DNA of 64,000 nucleotides from Lachnospiraceae bacterium oral taxon 500 (GCA_002999035.1 CP027241.1:3137384-3201383), one strand, 5' to 3'; positions 1 through 9,232 are shown, numbered from the stretch's first letter. Translations and numbers: made by a program. The notes: generated by a model from the sequence alone, not told the origin.

Positions 1-403
1 AGCCAAAAAATGCAAACTCCTGTAAAGCGTGTTCCGACAGAACCAGCGCGCTGACAAAGGCCGTCGGCCCGGGCACAGTCGTCACCGGAATTCCTCTTTC
101 AATACAGGCCTTAACCAAATCTCCGCCGGGATCGGATATACCCGGCATACCGGCATCGGTGACCAGCGCAATCTTCTTGCCCTCAGCCAAAAGCCGCAAA
201 AAATATTCCTGTTTTTCCCGCTTATTATGTTCATGATAACTGCTCAGCTTATTTTTAATCTGATAGTGCTGCAACAGCTTCTGCGTCTGCCGGGTATCCT
301 CCGCCGCAATCAAATCGGCTTCCGTCAATATCCGAACACAGCGGTAACTGATATCTTCCAAATTGCCGATCGGCGTTCCGGTCAAATACAAACCTCCGTC
401 CAT
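1..403 (-). CDS. rsmI: 16S rRNA (cytidine1402-2'-O)-methyltransferase RsmI, 3' part outside the window
   Basis: Reading leftward from an ATG at 403 gives the N-terminal 134 residues of RsmI, a SAM-dependent tetrapyrrole-methylase-fold enzyme that 2'-O-methylates C1402 in the decoding centre of 16S rRNA. Visible family motifs are LTGTPIGNLEDIS at the N-terminus, AAEDTR, SYHEHN, and the SAM-binding VTDAGMPGISDPG followed by VPGPTAFVSAL. A GAAGGAG ribosome binding site lies 7 nt before the ATG. The gene runs off the left edge, so its C-terminal half is not visible. It is the last visible gene of a minus-strand block whose order matches the tmk to yabC region of Bacillus subtilis. Confidence 0.95.
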   Translation of the reverse strand, partial: MDGGLYLTGTPIGNLEDISYRCVRILTEADLIAAEDTRQTQKLLQHYQIKNKLSSYHEHNKREKQEYFLRLLAEGKKIALVTDAGMPGISDPGGDLVKACIERGIPVTTVPGPTAFVSALVLSEHALQEFAFFG

Positions 404-523
404 CTGCTCACTCCTTCAACTTTCCGGCCGCCAAAATCAATCCTGCTGTCGCCAGCAGCACCGTTCACCGCCGCTAAGCGCAGGAAACATCTGCGCCGCC
501 ATTCCCCATATCCGGCCCGGCTT

Positions 524-1255
524 TTAATACCGGTAAATTTCGAACACTTCCGGCATATAGCTGCCGTCCGGTCGGTAAATCACCAGTGTCGGCTCAATCC
601 GCAGGTAGGGTTTGGCCCCCCGCACCGCTTCCAGCAAAAACAAGTTCGGCTCCTCCTCCGCCTTGGGCTGCACCAGCCGCAGGCGTTTCGGCTCCAGGCC
701 GTATTTTTTCAACAAACAAATAACCTCCGGCAGACGGTTTGGCCGATGCACCATGCAAAGACTTCCCCGCGACTTTAAATGCTGAGCGGCCTTTTGGATA
801 ATCGTTTCCAAATCACAGCAAATTTCATGCCGGGCAATCGCCTTATCTTCCTGAGCCGGAACCAGTCCGGCGTTCATATACGGCGGATTGACCGTAATCC
901 GGTCAAAAAAGGACAACGGAAAGATTTTTTCCATTTCCCGCAAATCGCCCTGCCGAACCTCAATCCGCTCCTGCAAATGATTATAGCGGACGGAACGTCC
1001 GGCCATGTCAGCATATTTCGCCTGCAACTCAATCGCCCGGTAAGTCGTGTCCGGATAATAGGCCGCCATCAGAATCGGAATAATCCCCGTGCCCGTACCG
1101 ATATCCAAAATCATTTCCTCGGGCCTGGCCTTGGCAAAATGCACCAGCAAAACCGCGTCCAATCCGAAACAAAAACCGGCCGGATCCTGTATCAAATAAT
1201 AGCCTTTCACATTTAAGTCGTCCAGCCGCTCCCCGGCTCTGATTAAATCTTTCAT
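524..1255 (-). CDS. tRNA1(Val) (adenine(37)-N6)-methyltransferase family (TrmN6/YabB)
   Basis: A 243-residue class I SAM methyltransferase of the YfiC/TrmN6 (B. subtilis YabB) type. The N-terminus (DDLNVKGYYLIQDPAGFCFGLDAVLL) is typical of the family. Motif I is DIGTGTGIIPIL near residues 51-62, and the catalytic NPPY tetrapeptide of N6-adenine methylases is at about residue 124. The family modifies A37 beside the anticodon of tRNA-Val; whether that exact target applies here is inferred. The start overlaps the ricT stop by 4 nt, so the two are translationally coupled. A gap of 120 nt separates it from rsmI. Confidence 0.9.
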   Translation of the reverse strand: MKDLIRAGERLDDLNVKGYYLIQDPAGFCFGLDAVLLVHFAKARPEEMILDIGTGTGIIPILMAAYYPDTTYRAIELQAKYADMAGRSVRYNHLQERIEVRQGDLREMEKIFPLSFFDRITVNPPYMNAGLVPAQEDKAIARHEICCDLETIIQKAAQHLKSRGSLCMVHRPNRLPEVICLLKKYGLEPKRLRLVQPKAEEEPNLFLLEAVRGAKPYLRIEPTLVIYRPDGSYMPEVFEIYRY

Positions 1256-2190
1256 CCTTTTTTATTCGGCTGCCTTTTAAAGCCTTTAGCCCTGTCACGT
1301 TCCGACTTATCCGCTTCTTTGGCTGCGGACGGATCCGCTTTTTCCGGTTTGGCCTGCTTGTCCGCTGCCTTATGGTTTTTGGGCAAACGTTCCAGCTCTG
1401 CCACCGCATATTGAACAATTTCCACATCTTCGCCCTGTTTGATTACGACTTTGACCTGCTGGCGCAAAAGATTAATATACTGAACTTCACCAATTACTCC
1501 GGTCGGCGTTTTCACCAGATCGCCAACCTTCGGCGAAATTTTATTCAGCTCCTCATAAGTTTCCTGTTCATATTGCAGACAGCACAAGAGCCGGCCGCAA
1601 ATGCCGGAAATCTTGCTGGGACTAAGCGATAGACTCTGATCCTTGGCCATCTTAATCGAAACCGGATGAAAATTACTTAAAAAACTGCCGCAGCAGAGCG
1701 GCCGGCCGCAGCCGCCGATACTGGGAATCATTTTAGATTCGTCACGCACACCGATTTGGCGCAACTCAATCCGAGTGCGGAAGATAGTCGCCAAATCCTT
1801 GACTAACTCCCGAAAATCGACCCGGTCATCCGACGTAAAATAAAACAACAGCTTATTGCGGTCAAAAGTATATTCCGCATCAACCAGCTTCATATCCAGT
1901 TCGCGCTCGACAATCTTGGCTTTGCAAACCTGAAAGGCCTCCTTGCTTTTCTCTAAATTTTCCTGATAGATGGCCTCATCTTCCGGCGTCGCACAGCGAA
2001 TTACCGGCTTCAGATCCTGAACAATTTCTTCCTCGGGTACTTCCTTATCGGCATAAACAACATGGCCGTATTCAATTCCCCTGGCCGTTTCCACGATCAC
2101 ATGGCGGCAGCCTTCATAATTTAGACCATTATCCGCAAAATAATAAATCTTTCCCGCTTTCCGGAAGCGGACACCGACGACCTTTATCAT
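1252..2190 (-). CDS. ricT: RicT/YaaT (PSP1 domain) subunit of the RNase Y-modulating Fe-S complex
   Basis: PSP1-domain protein of about 312 residues. In Bacillus, RicT (YaaT) acts with RicA and RicF in an Fe-S/FAD complex that steers RNase Y cleavage, sporulation and competence. The cysteine motifs GGCGRPLCC and ICGRLLCC, spaced about 35 residues apart, are the family hallmark. The last 45 residues are Lys/Glu-rich and look disordered. I place the start at the ATG at 2190, which has AAAGGAG 5 nt upstream and overlaps the holB stop by 4 nt. A longer upstream frame has no ribosome binding site. RicA and RicF are not encoded nearby. Confidence 0.9.
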   Translation of the reverse strand: MIKVVGVRFRKAGKIYYFADNGLNYEGCRHVIVETARGIEYGHVVYADKEVPEEEIVQDLKPVIRCATPEDEAIYQENLEKSKEAFQVCKAKIVERELDMKLVDAEYTFDRNKLLFYFTSDDRVDFRELVKDLATIFRTRIELRQIGVRDESKMIPSIGGCGRPLCCGSFLSNFHPVSIKMAKDQSLSLSPSKISGICGRLLCCLQYEQETYEELNKISPKVGDLVKTPTGVIGEVQYINLLRQQVKVVIKQGEDVEIVQYAVAELERLPKNHKAADKQAKPEKADPSAAKEADKSERDRAKGFKRQPNKKG

Positions 2191-3128
2191 ATGTTCTCCT
2201 TTAACAAGAATAAACTCCAAATAATTAAACTTTTATTAACATTAGCCTTTAACTGCCTTTTCGCCGCCAGCAGATTATGCGCCAAAAAATAGTATCGGTT
2301 CAGGCTCTGAGCAGAAGCTGCTCCCGCCGGCCGCCGGCAAATTCCCCGCAGCCGCTCTGTTAAAGCAATTTGCAGCGTGGTCAAGGCTTCTTCCAAGTTT
2401 TCGGCATATTTTTCCAAAACAGAAGTCAATTCTATTATATCATGTTCCGGCGTTTTTATAAACCTGTCCAGCAAATTTTCTATATCCCTTTTCATATCCC
2501 GGAACGCTTCCGAATCGGTCAACTGCAAAAGCCGGCCGGGGCTGCCCTCGGCAAAGGCAATCAAATCTTCCCGTTCCGCTCGTCCGTGCCGCTTCAGGAA
2601 CTCGCGCATTTCAGCCGGCGATAAAGGCTGCAGCTGCAGCCGGATGCAGCGGGAAAGCACTGTTTCCAGGAGCCGGTCTTTATTTTCTGTCAATAAAAAA
2701 AAGAGAGCATAGGCCGGCGGCTCCTCGATTGTTTTGAGCAGCACATTTTGGGCCGGTACCGTCATCGACTCGGCCGCTTCGATAATATATATTTTATACC
2801 GGCTTTGATAAGGCCGGATTTCCAACTCCCGCAAAACCATCTCCCGGATATCATCCACACCGTATCCGGTTTTCTTTGACGGCTGTACATAAATGACATC
2901 CGGATGATTGCCGGAAGCAAACTGAAGGCAGTCCCGGCACCGGCCGCAGCTTTCTCCGCCGGTCGCTTCCCGGCACAGCAAAAAATTAGCCGCCGCTTCC
3001 GCCAGCATCCGCTTACCGCTCCCCCGGCTGCCCTCTACAATATAGGCATGAGCCAGTCTTTCGCCGGCATCCGCCCTGCGAAAATATTCTTTTAATTCCT
3101 GCTGTCCGATAATTTCCGCAAACTTCAT
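2187..3128 (-). CDS. holB: DNA polymerase III delta' subunit
   Basis: AAA+ clamp-loader subunit of about 313 residues. It starts MKFAEIIGQQELKEYF, then has the P-loop-like GSRGSGKRMLA. The zinc-binding module CRxxxxxxCxxCxxC follows (residues about 50-65), then the SRC-type motif in VLSRCIRLQL. The start at 3128 is preceded by AAAGGAGCAGCTA; the frame extends further upstream but without a binding site. It lies between yaaR and ricT, the same relative place as in B. subtilis. It is essential for loading the beta clamp during replication. Confidence 0.93.
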   Translation of the reverse strand: MKFAEIIGQQELKEYFRRADAGERLAHAYIVEGSRGSGKRMLAEAAANFLLCREATGGESCGRCRDCLQFASGNHPDVIYVQPSKKTGYGVDDIREMVLRELEIRPYQSRYKIYIIEAAESMTVPAQNVLLKTIEEPPAYALFFLLTENKDRLLETVLSRCIRLQLQPLSPAEMREFLKRHGRAEREDLIAFAEGSPGRLLQLTDSEAFRDMKRDIENLLDRFIKTPEHDIIELTSVLEKYAENLEEALTTLQIALTERLRGICRRPAGAASAQSLNRYYFLAHNLLAAKRQLKANVNKSLIIWSLFLLKENI

Positions 3129-3300
3129 TAGCTGCTCCTTTATCTCATCTTGCGCTCTTTCACGCCTCAAGCCGTCAGTATCGACGGGCACGCCCCAAAC
3201 CCGAACCGGCAAAACTCTCCCGCCGGCCAGAGCCTAAGCCGCTTTATTTTATCTGACCGTGAAAAAAGCGATCCCTCTTAACAGGCACCGCCTTCTCTCT

Positions 3301-3738
3301 TCAAACAATCATATCTAACAGCAAGCCTTTAATTTCATCGACCTTCGCCAAAATATTCAGCCCGCTTTTTTCTTCCTTCATCAACTCCTGCGCCAAATCA
3401 TCCAGCTTTTTATCGACCAGTTTAACCAAGCCGTAAACCCGATGCCGACCGCGCCGATCCAAAAAGTTTTCCCGGGAAAATTGATGCGAATTGGTGACCA
3501 CCTCATTGACAAAATCCTTAATCAATTCGCGGTAACGCTTCATGTCCTTGATATCGACATGCTTGGCCAGTCTGTCTCCCTGCGCGGCGATATCCTCCAT
3601 CATTTGCTTCAGTCTGTCATACAACTCCGCATTTTCCAGTTTGGAGGAAAGCACAAACTTAAAATCCGCTTCCGGTGCCTGTGTTTTTACCTGAACCGTC
3701 CCCAATGCCGATGTCTGCTCTGTTCTTTCTACTTTCAT
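3301..3738 (-). CDS. yaaR: YaaR family protein (DUF327)
   Basis: A 145-residue mostly helical protein. The conserved core ([20 protein letters not shown], then [14 protein letters not shown], then [14 protein letters not shown] and [16 protein letters not shown]) identifies the YaaR/DUF327 family, which has no established biochemical role. It overlaps the tmk stop by 4 nt (start at 3738, tmk stop at 3735), so it is translated from the tmk transcript. In B. subtilis the gene order is tmk-yaaQ-yaaR-holB. The yaaQ (darA, c-di-AMP receptor) gene is absent here. Confidence 0.88.
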   Translation of the reverse strand: MKVERTEQTSALGTVQVKTQAPEADFKFVLSSKLENAELYDRLKQMMEDIAAQGDRLAKHVDIKDMKRYRELIKDFVNEVVTNSHQFSRENFLDRRGRHRVYGLVKLVDKKLDDLAQELMKEEKSGLNILAKVDEIKGLLLDMIV

Positions 3739-4358
3739 TGTCTTTCCTTCCCAAACTCCTGCTCCAGCCGCTGCCGGATTTCAGCATGCACCTGTGCCGG
3801 AGCCGCGTCTGCATCTATAATCATCCGGGGATAGGGATAGCTTTCCGCCAACTGCCGGAAACCCTGATTAACCTTAGCATGAAACGCCATGGATTCGGCC
3901 TCCAGCCGATCCAACTCTTTCTGTGCTTTTTTCCGGCGCAGTGCCTGTTCCTGACTGACAAACAAGAAAATAGTCAAATCCGGCACCCTGCCGTTTATCG
4001 CAAACTGATTGATCCGCTCGACCGCTTCCAGTCCCAGCCCCCGGGCAATTCCCTGATAGACATAGGATGACACCACATAGCGGTCGGAAATCACAATCTT
4101 ACCGGCTGCCAAAGCCGGTTCAATCAACTCAGCCACATGCTGCGCCCGGCTGGCCGCATATAGCAAAGCCTCTGTCCGGGCTGCCATCGCCTGGTTTTCC
4201 GGCCGCAGTAAAATTTCTCTGATTTGCTCGCCGATGTCCGTTCCGCCCGGCTCCCGGGTAATGACCGCTTCCTGATGCCGCTGTTCAAAATATTGGCGCA
4301 GCAATTCAATCTGCGTCGACTTGCCGGAACCGTCCATCCCTTCAATCGCAATAAACAT
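3735..4358 (-). CDS. tmk: Thymidylate kinase
   Basis: 207-residue dTMP kinase that phosphorylates dTMP to dTDP. It has the P-loop [11 protein letters not shown] at residues 6-16, the DR(E)PGGT-type loop [14 protein letters not shown], and the substrate and LID motif [13 protein letters not shown]. Length is standard for the family. The gene starts 21 nt after the upstream EAL-HDOD gene ends, so both probably share a transcript. Confidence 0.96.
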   Translation of the reverse strand: MFIAIEGMDGSGKSTQIELLRQYFEQRHQEAVITREPGGTDIGEQIREILLRPENQAMAARTEALLYAASRAQHVAELIEPALAAGKIVISDRYVVSSYVYQGIARGLGLEAVERINQFAINGRVPDLTIFLFVSQEQALRRKKAQKELDRLEAESMAFHAKVNQGFRQLAESYPYPRMIIDADAAPAQVHAEIRQRLEQEFGKERQ

Positions 4359-4378
4359 TTTTCACCTCATCTGCGCAG

Positions 4379-5620
4379 TTAGCTGAGAATAATCATCTTC
4401 TCCGACCATTCGACTGCCTGGAAATAAATTTCTGGCAAATCGTACTCGGCCAATTCATGAACTTCCTTCTTGTCAAAATCGCCTTTTTCATAGGCTAAAA
4501 GCGCTTTGTAATCCTCCAGATACGGGCTCTCTTTTTCCATGAGCAGGGTGCTGATGATATTGCTGCTTAGCGGCAGCTCCTTCACAACCTCTTCCATCGG
4601 CTTGCCCAAAATTACATCCATCGTTGACAGTACGCCAACCAGCATCATCTCATTTTTATCCTTGAGTGGGTAAGCCTGTTTATCATGGCTCTTTTCCCGA
4701 AGAAACTCATTTTTCTCACCCAACAGTTCAAAGAACTTGGCTCTTTGCATACTGACCTTAATCAATTCCTTAGGCTGATCCTTGGCCAGCTTATGCACCA
4801 TGATTAATGTAAACCACTTACGCAGGGTATCAACGCCCAAAAGCGCCAGCGCCTGCAAAATAGAAGAAATCTGATAGGATTTGGTAAAGTTGGCATTGAC
4901 CAGCTTGAGCAGCTTATAGGCCGTAATCGGCTCTCTTTCAATAATCAGTGCAATCTTCTTAAAGTCCGGATCTTTGGCTGACATTTCCTTTAAGATGGCA
5001 ATGTCCTGCGGGCTGATATACTTAACTGCATGAGATTTCATCAGACTGGGCCGGCTGAAGAAATAACCCTGAAAATAATCAAAGCCCATATCCCTGGCCC
5101 ATTCATAAACTTCCTGACTTTCGATTTTTTCGGCCAGCAGCACTTTTCCCGACTGGCGCATGGTATTATAAATATCCCGAATTTCCTGCTTGGTATTTTG
5201 CATAAAATCTACTTTAATAATATCGACCATGTGAACCAGCCGCGGATATTTATAATCAACACAAAAATCATCCAACGCCAGGGTATAGTGATGCTGCTTC
5301 AGCTTTATCAGTACCTCGTACAACGCTTCATCCGGCTCGATTGTCTCCAAAAGTTCGACCACTACTTTTCTGGGATCCAGCAACAATGGCATCTCCTGTG
5401 TCAGCAGCGACTTATTAAAATTAATAAAAGCTCTGCCTTTGCCAATCAGCTTTTCCATGCCAAAAGAAAAATAACTGTTGATCAATAATTCCGATGTCGC
5501 CTGTTCATCCGAAACACTGGGATCAAATGCATTCGTTTCGGAATTTCGATATAACAGCTCATATCCATAAACCTTGCTCTCCCGATCGAATATCGGCTGC
5601 CTTGCAACATAAATTTCCAT
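4379..5620 (-). CDS. EAL-HDOD domain signalling protein (YuxH-like)
   Basis: 413-residue two-domain protein. An N-terminal EAL-like domain (about 1-200) begins MEIYVARQPIFDRESKVYGYELLYRN and contains LALDDF. The C-terminal half is an HDOD domain (about 205-400). The EAL signature reads ELL and most catalytic acidic residues of c-di-GMP phosphodiesterases are not evident, as is usual in this YuxH-type family, so enzymatic activity is doubtful. It may act as a protein-interaction or c-di-GMP sensing module. It lies 21 nt upstream of tmk on the same strand and starts a probable operon running to rsmI. Confidence 0.85.
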   Translation of the reverse strand: MEIYVARQPIFDRESKVYGYELLYRNSETNAFDPSVSDEQATSELLINSYFSFGMEKLIGKGRAFINFNKSLLTQEMPLLLDPRKVVVELLETIEPDEALYEVLIKLKQHHYTLALDDFCVDYKYPRLVHMVDIIKVDFMQNTKQEIRDIYNTMRQSGKVLLAEKIESQEVYEWARDMGFDYFQGYFFSRPSLMKSHAVKYISPQDIAILKEMSAKDPDFKKIALIIEREPITAYKLLKLVNANFTKSYQISSILQALALLGVDTLRKWFTLIMVHKLAKDQPKELIKVSMQRAKFFELLGEKNEFLREKSHDKQAYPLKDKNEMMLVGVLSTMDVILGKPMEEVVKELPLSSNIISTLLMEKESPYLEDYKALLAYEKGDFDKKEVHELAEYDLPEIYFQAVEWSEKMIILS

Positions 5621-5802
5621 AATCTCCTCTTATTCTTCCAACTATCCATTTGCGTACATACTTGAATTCAACTTATCGCTTCCTTAATATTATCGGAAAT
5701 TAACCAAAAAATCAATAGTCAAATTTATTTATTATTTCTTTTCGTCCAGATAATCAGATATTTATGTTTGCTGCGACCGGAAGGTTTGATTCCCGCTCAA
5801 AC

Positions 5803-5850
5803 TTATAATTCGTCAAATATCAGCAAATTACGGGCGGTTTACCTGACTGT
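5803..5850. repeat. Dispersed palindromic repeat, copy a (degenerate)
   Basis: A diverged copy of a short palindromic element also found at 11756, 31013, 37806 and 47274. It contains AATTCG, a short loop and AAATTACGGG, followed by TTTACCTGACTG, matching the shared tail CTTRCCTGAACTG. It lies between the divergent EAL-HDOD and antiporter genes. Confidence 0.55.
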
Positions 5851-5881
5851 TGCGTTTTTTAAACGATTCGGTGAAAAGCGC

Positions 5882-5910
5882 TTGACAGACGGGCTGTTCT
5901 TTAGTAGTAT
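5882..5910 (+). promoter_or_regulatory. Sigma-A-type promoter for the antiporter gene
   Basis: TTGACA at 5882-5887, a 17-nt spacer, and TAGTAT at 5905-5910. This lies 49 nt before the ATG of the antiporter. The -35 box is a perfect consensus. Confidence 0.7.
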
Positions 5911-5958
5911 GAAAAAATATCAAAGCTTTCACTCGCTTTTCTCAGAAAGGATGTCTCT

Positions 5959-6972
5959 ATGGACGCAATACTGCACAGTTTTTTTGAAAGTCAATCTCTT
6001 TTTATTCTGCTTCTGATTATCGCTGCCTCCTTTTTTATATTAAGCAAAGGTGCCGATATTTTAGTTGATCAGGCAGTCAGTTTGTCGATTCGCTGGGGCA
6101 TCCCCAAAATGGTCATCGGCGCAACCATCGTCAGCTTAGGCACAACCCTGCCGGAAGCGACGGTATCGGTTCTGGCCGCCATTAACGGCAATCCCGATAT
6201 GGCACTGGGCAACGCCATCGGCTCCATTATCTGCGATACCGGTCTGATCATCGGTATCGCCGCCTTAATCGGTACTTTACCGGTTGATAAAAAAACCATT
6301 GACCGTCAAGGCTGGATTCAAATCGCCGCCGCCATGCTGCTGTCTGTCATCGCCCTGCCCTTTTACCGCTCCGGCATCGGCGGGCATCTCCCGCAGTGGG
6401 TCGGCTTTCTGTTTCTCCTTTTGCTGGCCATTTATCTGTACACCATGATGAAATGGTCAATGACCTCGGGTGTTGATGAGGGCGCTTTGCTGGATGAAAA
6501 AAAATCACCGGTTATCCTCCAGCTTCTGAAATTGGTATTGGGCATTGCCATGGTCATTTTTTCTTCCAAAATCCTGATTGGCAGCGTGGAAGTAACCGCT
6601 TTGCGGCTGGGCGTTCCGCAGTCAATCATTGCCGCTACTTTGGTTGCTTTCGGCACCAGCCTGCCGGAACTGATGACGGCCATTACGTCCGTGCGCAAAG
6701 GTCACGGTGAGCTCGCCATCGGCAATATCATCGGCGCCGATATTTTAAATGTGCTGTTTGTAGTCGGTGCGTCCGCTGCCGCTACCAAAGGGGGACTGCT
6801 TGTCCCCAGTCATTTTTACTATGTACAGATTCCGACCATGCTGATTATCCTCATTTTGTTCCGCATTTTTTCCAAAAACGCCAAGTATGTGATTACCAAA
6901 AAAGAAGGGCTTGCCCTGCTGCTGTTTTACGGCATTTATTTAATTTTAAACTTCACAGTTAAGCTGTCTTGA
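5959..6972 (+). CDS. Calcium/sodium antiporter family membrane protein (YrbG-like)
   Basis: 337-residue CaCA-superfamily transporter with the internal duplication typical of YrbG/K+-independent Na+/Ca2+ exchangers. The first alpha repeat carries GATIVSLGTTLPEATVS plus GNAIGSIICDTG. The second carries AATLVAFGTSLPELMTA plus GNIIGADILNVL. Ten or so hydrophobic helices span the protein. The start at 5959 has AGAAAGGA 7-8 nt upstream. It is monocistronic between its own promoter and a strong bidirectional terminator. The transported ion pair cannot be fixed from sequence. Confidence 0.9.
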   Translation: MDAILHSFFESQSLFILLLIIAASFFILSKGADILVDQAVSLSIRWGIPKMVIGATIVSLGTTLPEATVSVLAAINGNPDMALGNAIGSIICDTGLIIGIAALIGTLPVDKKTIDRQGWIQIAAAMLLSVIALPFYRSGIGGHLPQWVGFLFLLLLAIYLYTMMKWSMTSGVDEGALLDEKKSPVILQLLKLVLGIAMVIFSSKILIGSVEVTALRLGVPQSIIAATLVAFGTSLPELMTAITSVRKGHGELAIGNIIGADILNVLFVVGASAAATKGGLLVPSHFYYVQIPTMLIILILFRIFSKNAKYVITKKEGLALLLFYGIYLILNFTVKLS

Positions 6973-7037
6973 CTTTGATTTTTCCTGACGGTCAAGCTTA
7001 AGGCAAACAGAGCAGATTATCTTAATGGTGATCTGTA

Positions 7038-7074
7038 TTTGCCTATATGAAAGTTTACTTTCGATATAGGCAAA
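7038..7074. terminator. Bidirectional terminator between antiporter and histidine kinase genes
   Basis: Perfect 11-bp arms TTTGCCTATAT (7038-7048) and ATATAGGCAAA (7064-7074) with an inner GAAAG/CTTTC pair give a long hairpin between two convergent genes. The A/T flanks allow termination in both directions. Confidence 0.8.
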
Positions 7075-7077
7075 TAA

Positions 7078-8256
7078 TTAGCTAACTATCTTGGATACCT
7101 GTTTTAAATCGCGCGCCGCCGGCAGTTCCACGGTAAATACCGTGCCGGCCGGCGTGCTTTTTTCAATCCACACCCGGCCGCCGTGAAGCTTGACCGTTTC
7201 CCAAACCAGTGCTAAGCCAAGTCCCACGCCGCCCAGCGCCCGGCTGACCGACTTATCCACCCGGAAAAAAGGCTGAAAAATGCTTTTTTGATACTCCGGC
7301 GGAATGCCGCCGCCGGTATCAGCTACCCGAATCAGCACCTTGCTGCCGCTGCGCCCGGTTGATACCGTAACCCGGCCGCCGGGGCGATTGTACTTAATGG
7401 CGTTTTCCACCAGATTAAAAATCACCCGGTATATCAAAATATCGCTGCCAGTCAGCTCAACCTCCTCGCCGGCTTGCTCGAGCGTGATATTTTGCTTTTC
7501 CGCCACCGGCGATAGATCAGCCAGTATTTCCTCAATCATCGGCACCAGCTCAATTCTGTCGGTCCGGCGCACGGTTTCCAATTCACTCATATCCAGCAAA
7601 GTCGTTACCATCAGCGACAGTCTTTCCGTTTGTTCCTGAAGCGTGGTAATGATTTCCGTCATATCGGTCATCTTTCCCTGCTCCTTGGTATATAGATCCA
7701 TTTGTGCCTGCATCAGCGCCAAAGGCGTACGCAGTTCATGAGCGGCGTTGCCGGTAAACTGCCGCTGCGCCTCAAACGCCGTTGAAATTCGGCCTAACAT
7801 CTGATTAAAGGATTGACTAAGCATCCGAAACTCCGGAATCTCATTTTCATTAACCGCCGACTCAGTCAAGTTTTCCATTTGAATACGCTCTACCTGATTA
7901 GAAAACTCGCGCAGCGGCTTTAATGACCGGCCACTGACAAAATAAGCGATCACTCCGCTCAGAAGTGTAACCAGCGCTGTAATCAGCCAGCCGTTGATAC
8001 TGAAACTGGTTTTGGTATCGTCAACCTGATCAGAAAAAGCCCCGAAAAACTCATCCATCTGTCCTTCCGGAATACTGATATAAAGCTGTTCCGGGTCTTT
8101 AAACGTATCGATCTGATAGTCCAGTACCAAACCGCCCAGCGCATCAATATAGAAAGAACCGGAACTATACAGCAGCAGATTCATGGAAATACAGGCTGCC
8201 GCAATCAGCAGTGAGGTCATCAGCGTAATCCGCCATTGCAGGGATAATTTTCTCAT
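7078..8256 (-). CDS. Sensor histidine kinase
   Basis: 392-residue transmembrane kinase. TM1 is at about 9-30, followed by a short extracytoplasmic region of about 55 residues (YQIDTFKDPEQLYISIP...), TM2 at about 86-106, HAMP, and a HisKA dimerisation domain with the H box NAAHELRTPLAL. The HATPase domain has N box LVENAIKYN, G1 VADTGGGIPP and G2 GGVGLGLALV. It overlaps the response regulator gene by 4 nt. The small outer domain suggests sensing of a small signal or of membrane state. The system sits divergent to the thiol-redox operon, which makes that operon a plausible target (inference). Confidence 0.92.
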   Translation of the reverse strand: MRKLSLQWRITLMTSLLIAAACISMNLLLYSSGSFYIDALGGLVLDYQIDTFKDPEQLYISIPEGQMDEFFGAFSDQVDDTKTSFSINGWLITALVTLLSGVIAYFVSGRSLKPLREFSNQVERIQMENLTESAVNENEIPEFRMLSQSFNQMLGRISTAFEAQRQFTGNAAHELRTPLALMQAQMDLYTKEQGKMTDMTEIITTLQEQTERLSLMVTTLLDMSELETVRRTDRIELVPMIEEILADLSPVAEKQNITLEQAGEEVELTGSDILIYRVIFNLVENAIKYNRPGGRVTVSTGRSGSKVLIRVADTGGGIPPEYQKSIFQPFFRVDKSVSRALGGVGLGLALVWETVKLHGGRVWIEKSTPAGTVFTVELPAARDLKQVSKIVS

Positions 8257-8930
8257 TTCTCCGGCCCTCCGATCTGATAGCCCACGCCCACCCGATTTTG
8301 AATCGGATCATAACCCAGCGCCGCTTTCAGCTTTTTACGGAGCGAAGAAATATGCACCCGAATGGAGTTGCTGAACAAATCAACGCTGCTGTCCCAGACA
8401 TGATCAATCAGTTCCTCCTGACTGACCGGCCGCCCCTGATGCAGCAGGAGGTACTCCAATATCCCGCCTTCTTTTCGGGTCAGGGCAATGGTTTGCCCCT
8501 CCGCCGCCGCTTCCCGGCTTTTGGTGTCAAACGACAGCCGGCCGCACAAAAGGCAAGTATCGCTTTGAATAAACTTGCGCCGGGTCAGACTGCGCACCCG
8601 GGCTTCCAGTTCATCCAAATGAAACGGCTTGGCCAAATAGTCATTGGCTCCCGCATCCAGACCCTCAACCTTATCGGCAATTTGACTGCGGGCCGATAAA
8701 ATCAACACTCCCGTCTCTTCATCCGCCGCCCGCAAAGAGCGCAGTACCTCCATACCGTCCATTTCCGGTAAGTTCAGGTCAAGCACCACCAAATCGTAAT
8801 GTTCTACCTCCAAAATCTCCTTCGCCTCCCGGCCGTTATAGCAGGTATCCACCTCGTAGCCCGACTGGCGCAGGCTTTTCGCAATCGTATCACACAGCAT
8901 TTTTTCATCTTCTACTATTAAAAGCCGCAT
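8253..8930 (-). CDS. OmpR/PhoB-family response regulator
   Basis: 225-residue regulator starting MRLLIVEDEK. The receiver domain has acidic pocket residues E7 and D8, phospho-acceptor D51 in VVLDLNLPEMDG, and the conserved K in LAKPFHLDEL. The C-terminal winged helix ends with the RVGVGYQI motif of OmpR-type DNA binding domains. The start at 8930 is chosen because GGAGGAG lies 5 nt before it; the in-frame ATG 18 nt upstream has no such site. It is transcribed together with the kinase at 7078. Confidence 0.93.
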   Translation of the reverse strand: MRLLIVEDEKMLCDTIAKSLRQSGYEVDTCYNGREAKEILEVEHYDLVVLDLNLPEMDGMEVLRSLRAADEETGVLILSARSQIADKVEGLDAGANDYLAKPFHLDELEARVRSLTRRKFIQSDTCLLCGRLSFDTKSREAAAEGQTIALTRKEGGILEYLLLHQGRPVSQEELIDHVWDSSVDLFSNSIRVHISSLRKKLKAALGYDPIQNRVGVGYQIGGPEK

Positions 8931-9040
8931 TTGCTCCTCCTTCTTCATCCATTCTTACCGCCGCAGAAACATTTGAGTTGCTTCCATTATAATATGTTTC
9001 CTCCCCGCCGGCAACATAGTTACTATACCAGATTAAAATA

Positions 9041-9076
9041 AAGTTTTTGTTAAATTACAGGGCTTAACAAAAATTT
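9041..9076. promoter_or_regulatory. Inverted repeat, possible operator between the regulator gene and the redox operon
   Basis: TTTTTGTTAA (9044-9053) and its exact reverse complement TTAACAAAAA (9064-9073), separated by 10 nt, with one more pair outside. It also reads as a direct repeat of TTAA boxes about 11 nt apart, a spacing used by OmpR-family regulators. It lies 110 nt upstream of the response regulator start, and no other operator-like site was noted there. Confidence 0.4.
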
Positions 9077-9113
9077 TACACCGCGTGGTGTATGATGGGT
9101 TCATCAAGCAGTT

Positions 9114-9222
9114 GAAGCGCGCAAGCACAAATGAATGCGACCGCAAAGCGGGCATATTCATTTTGCGGCGCTTCTCCAAGGACCGCGGCGAAAGCTTTCA
9201 AACGCAGCATTTGGTCTGCCGG
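9114..9222. repeat. 109-bp dispersed repeat, copy 1
   Basis: First of three near-identical 109-bp elements. The first 60 nt fold as a long interrupted hairpin: GAAGCGC with GCGCTTC, AAATGA with TCATTT, and CCGC with GCGG around a 3-nt tip. The second half contains the palindrome GAAAGCTTTC and ends GGTCTGCCGG. It lies upstream of the CXXC microprotein gene, 11 nt before copy 2. Confidence 0.85.
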
Positions 9223-9232
9223 GGAACAACCG

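Noticed and set aside
8198..8699. Long open frames opposite the kinase and regulator genes, and similar antisense frames throughout the window
   Set aside because: They mirror codon structure of well-supported genes on the other strand and have no ribosome binding sites or family motifs.
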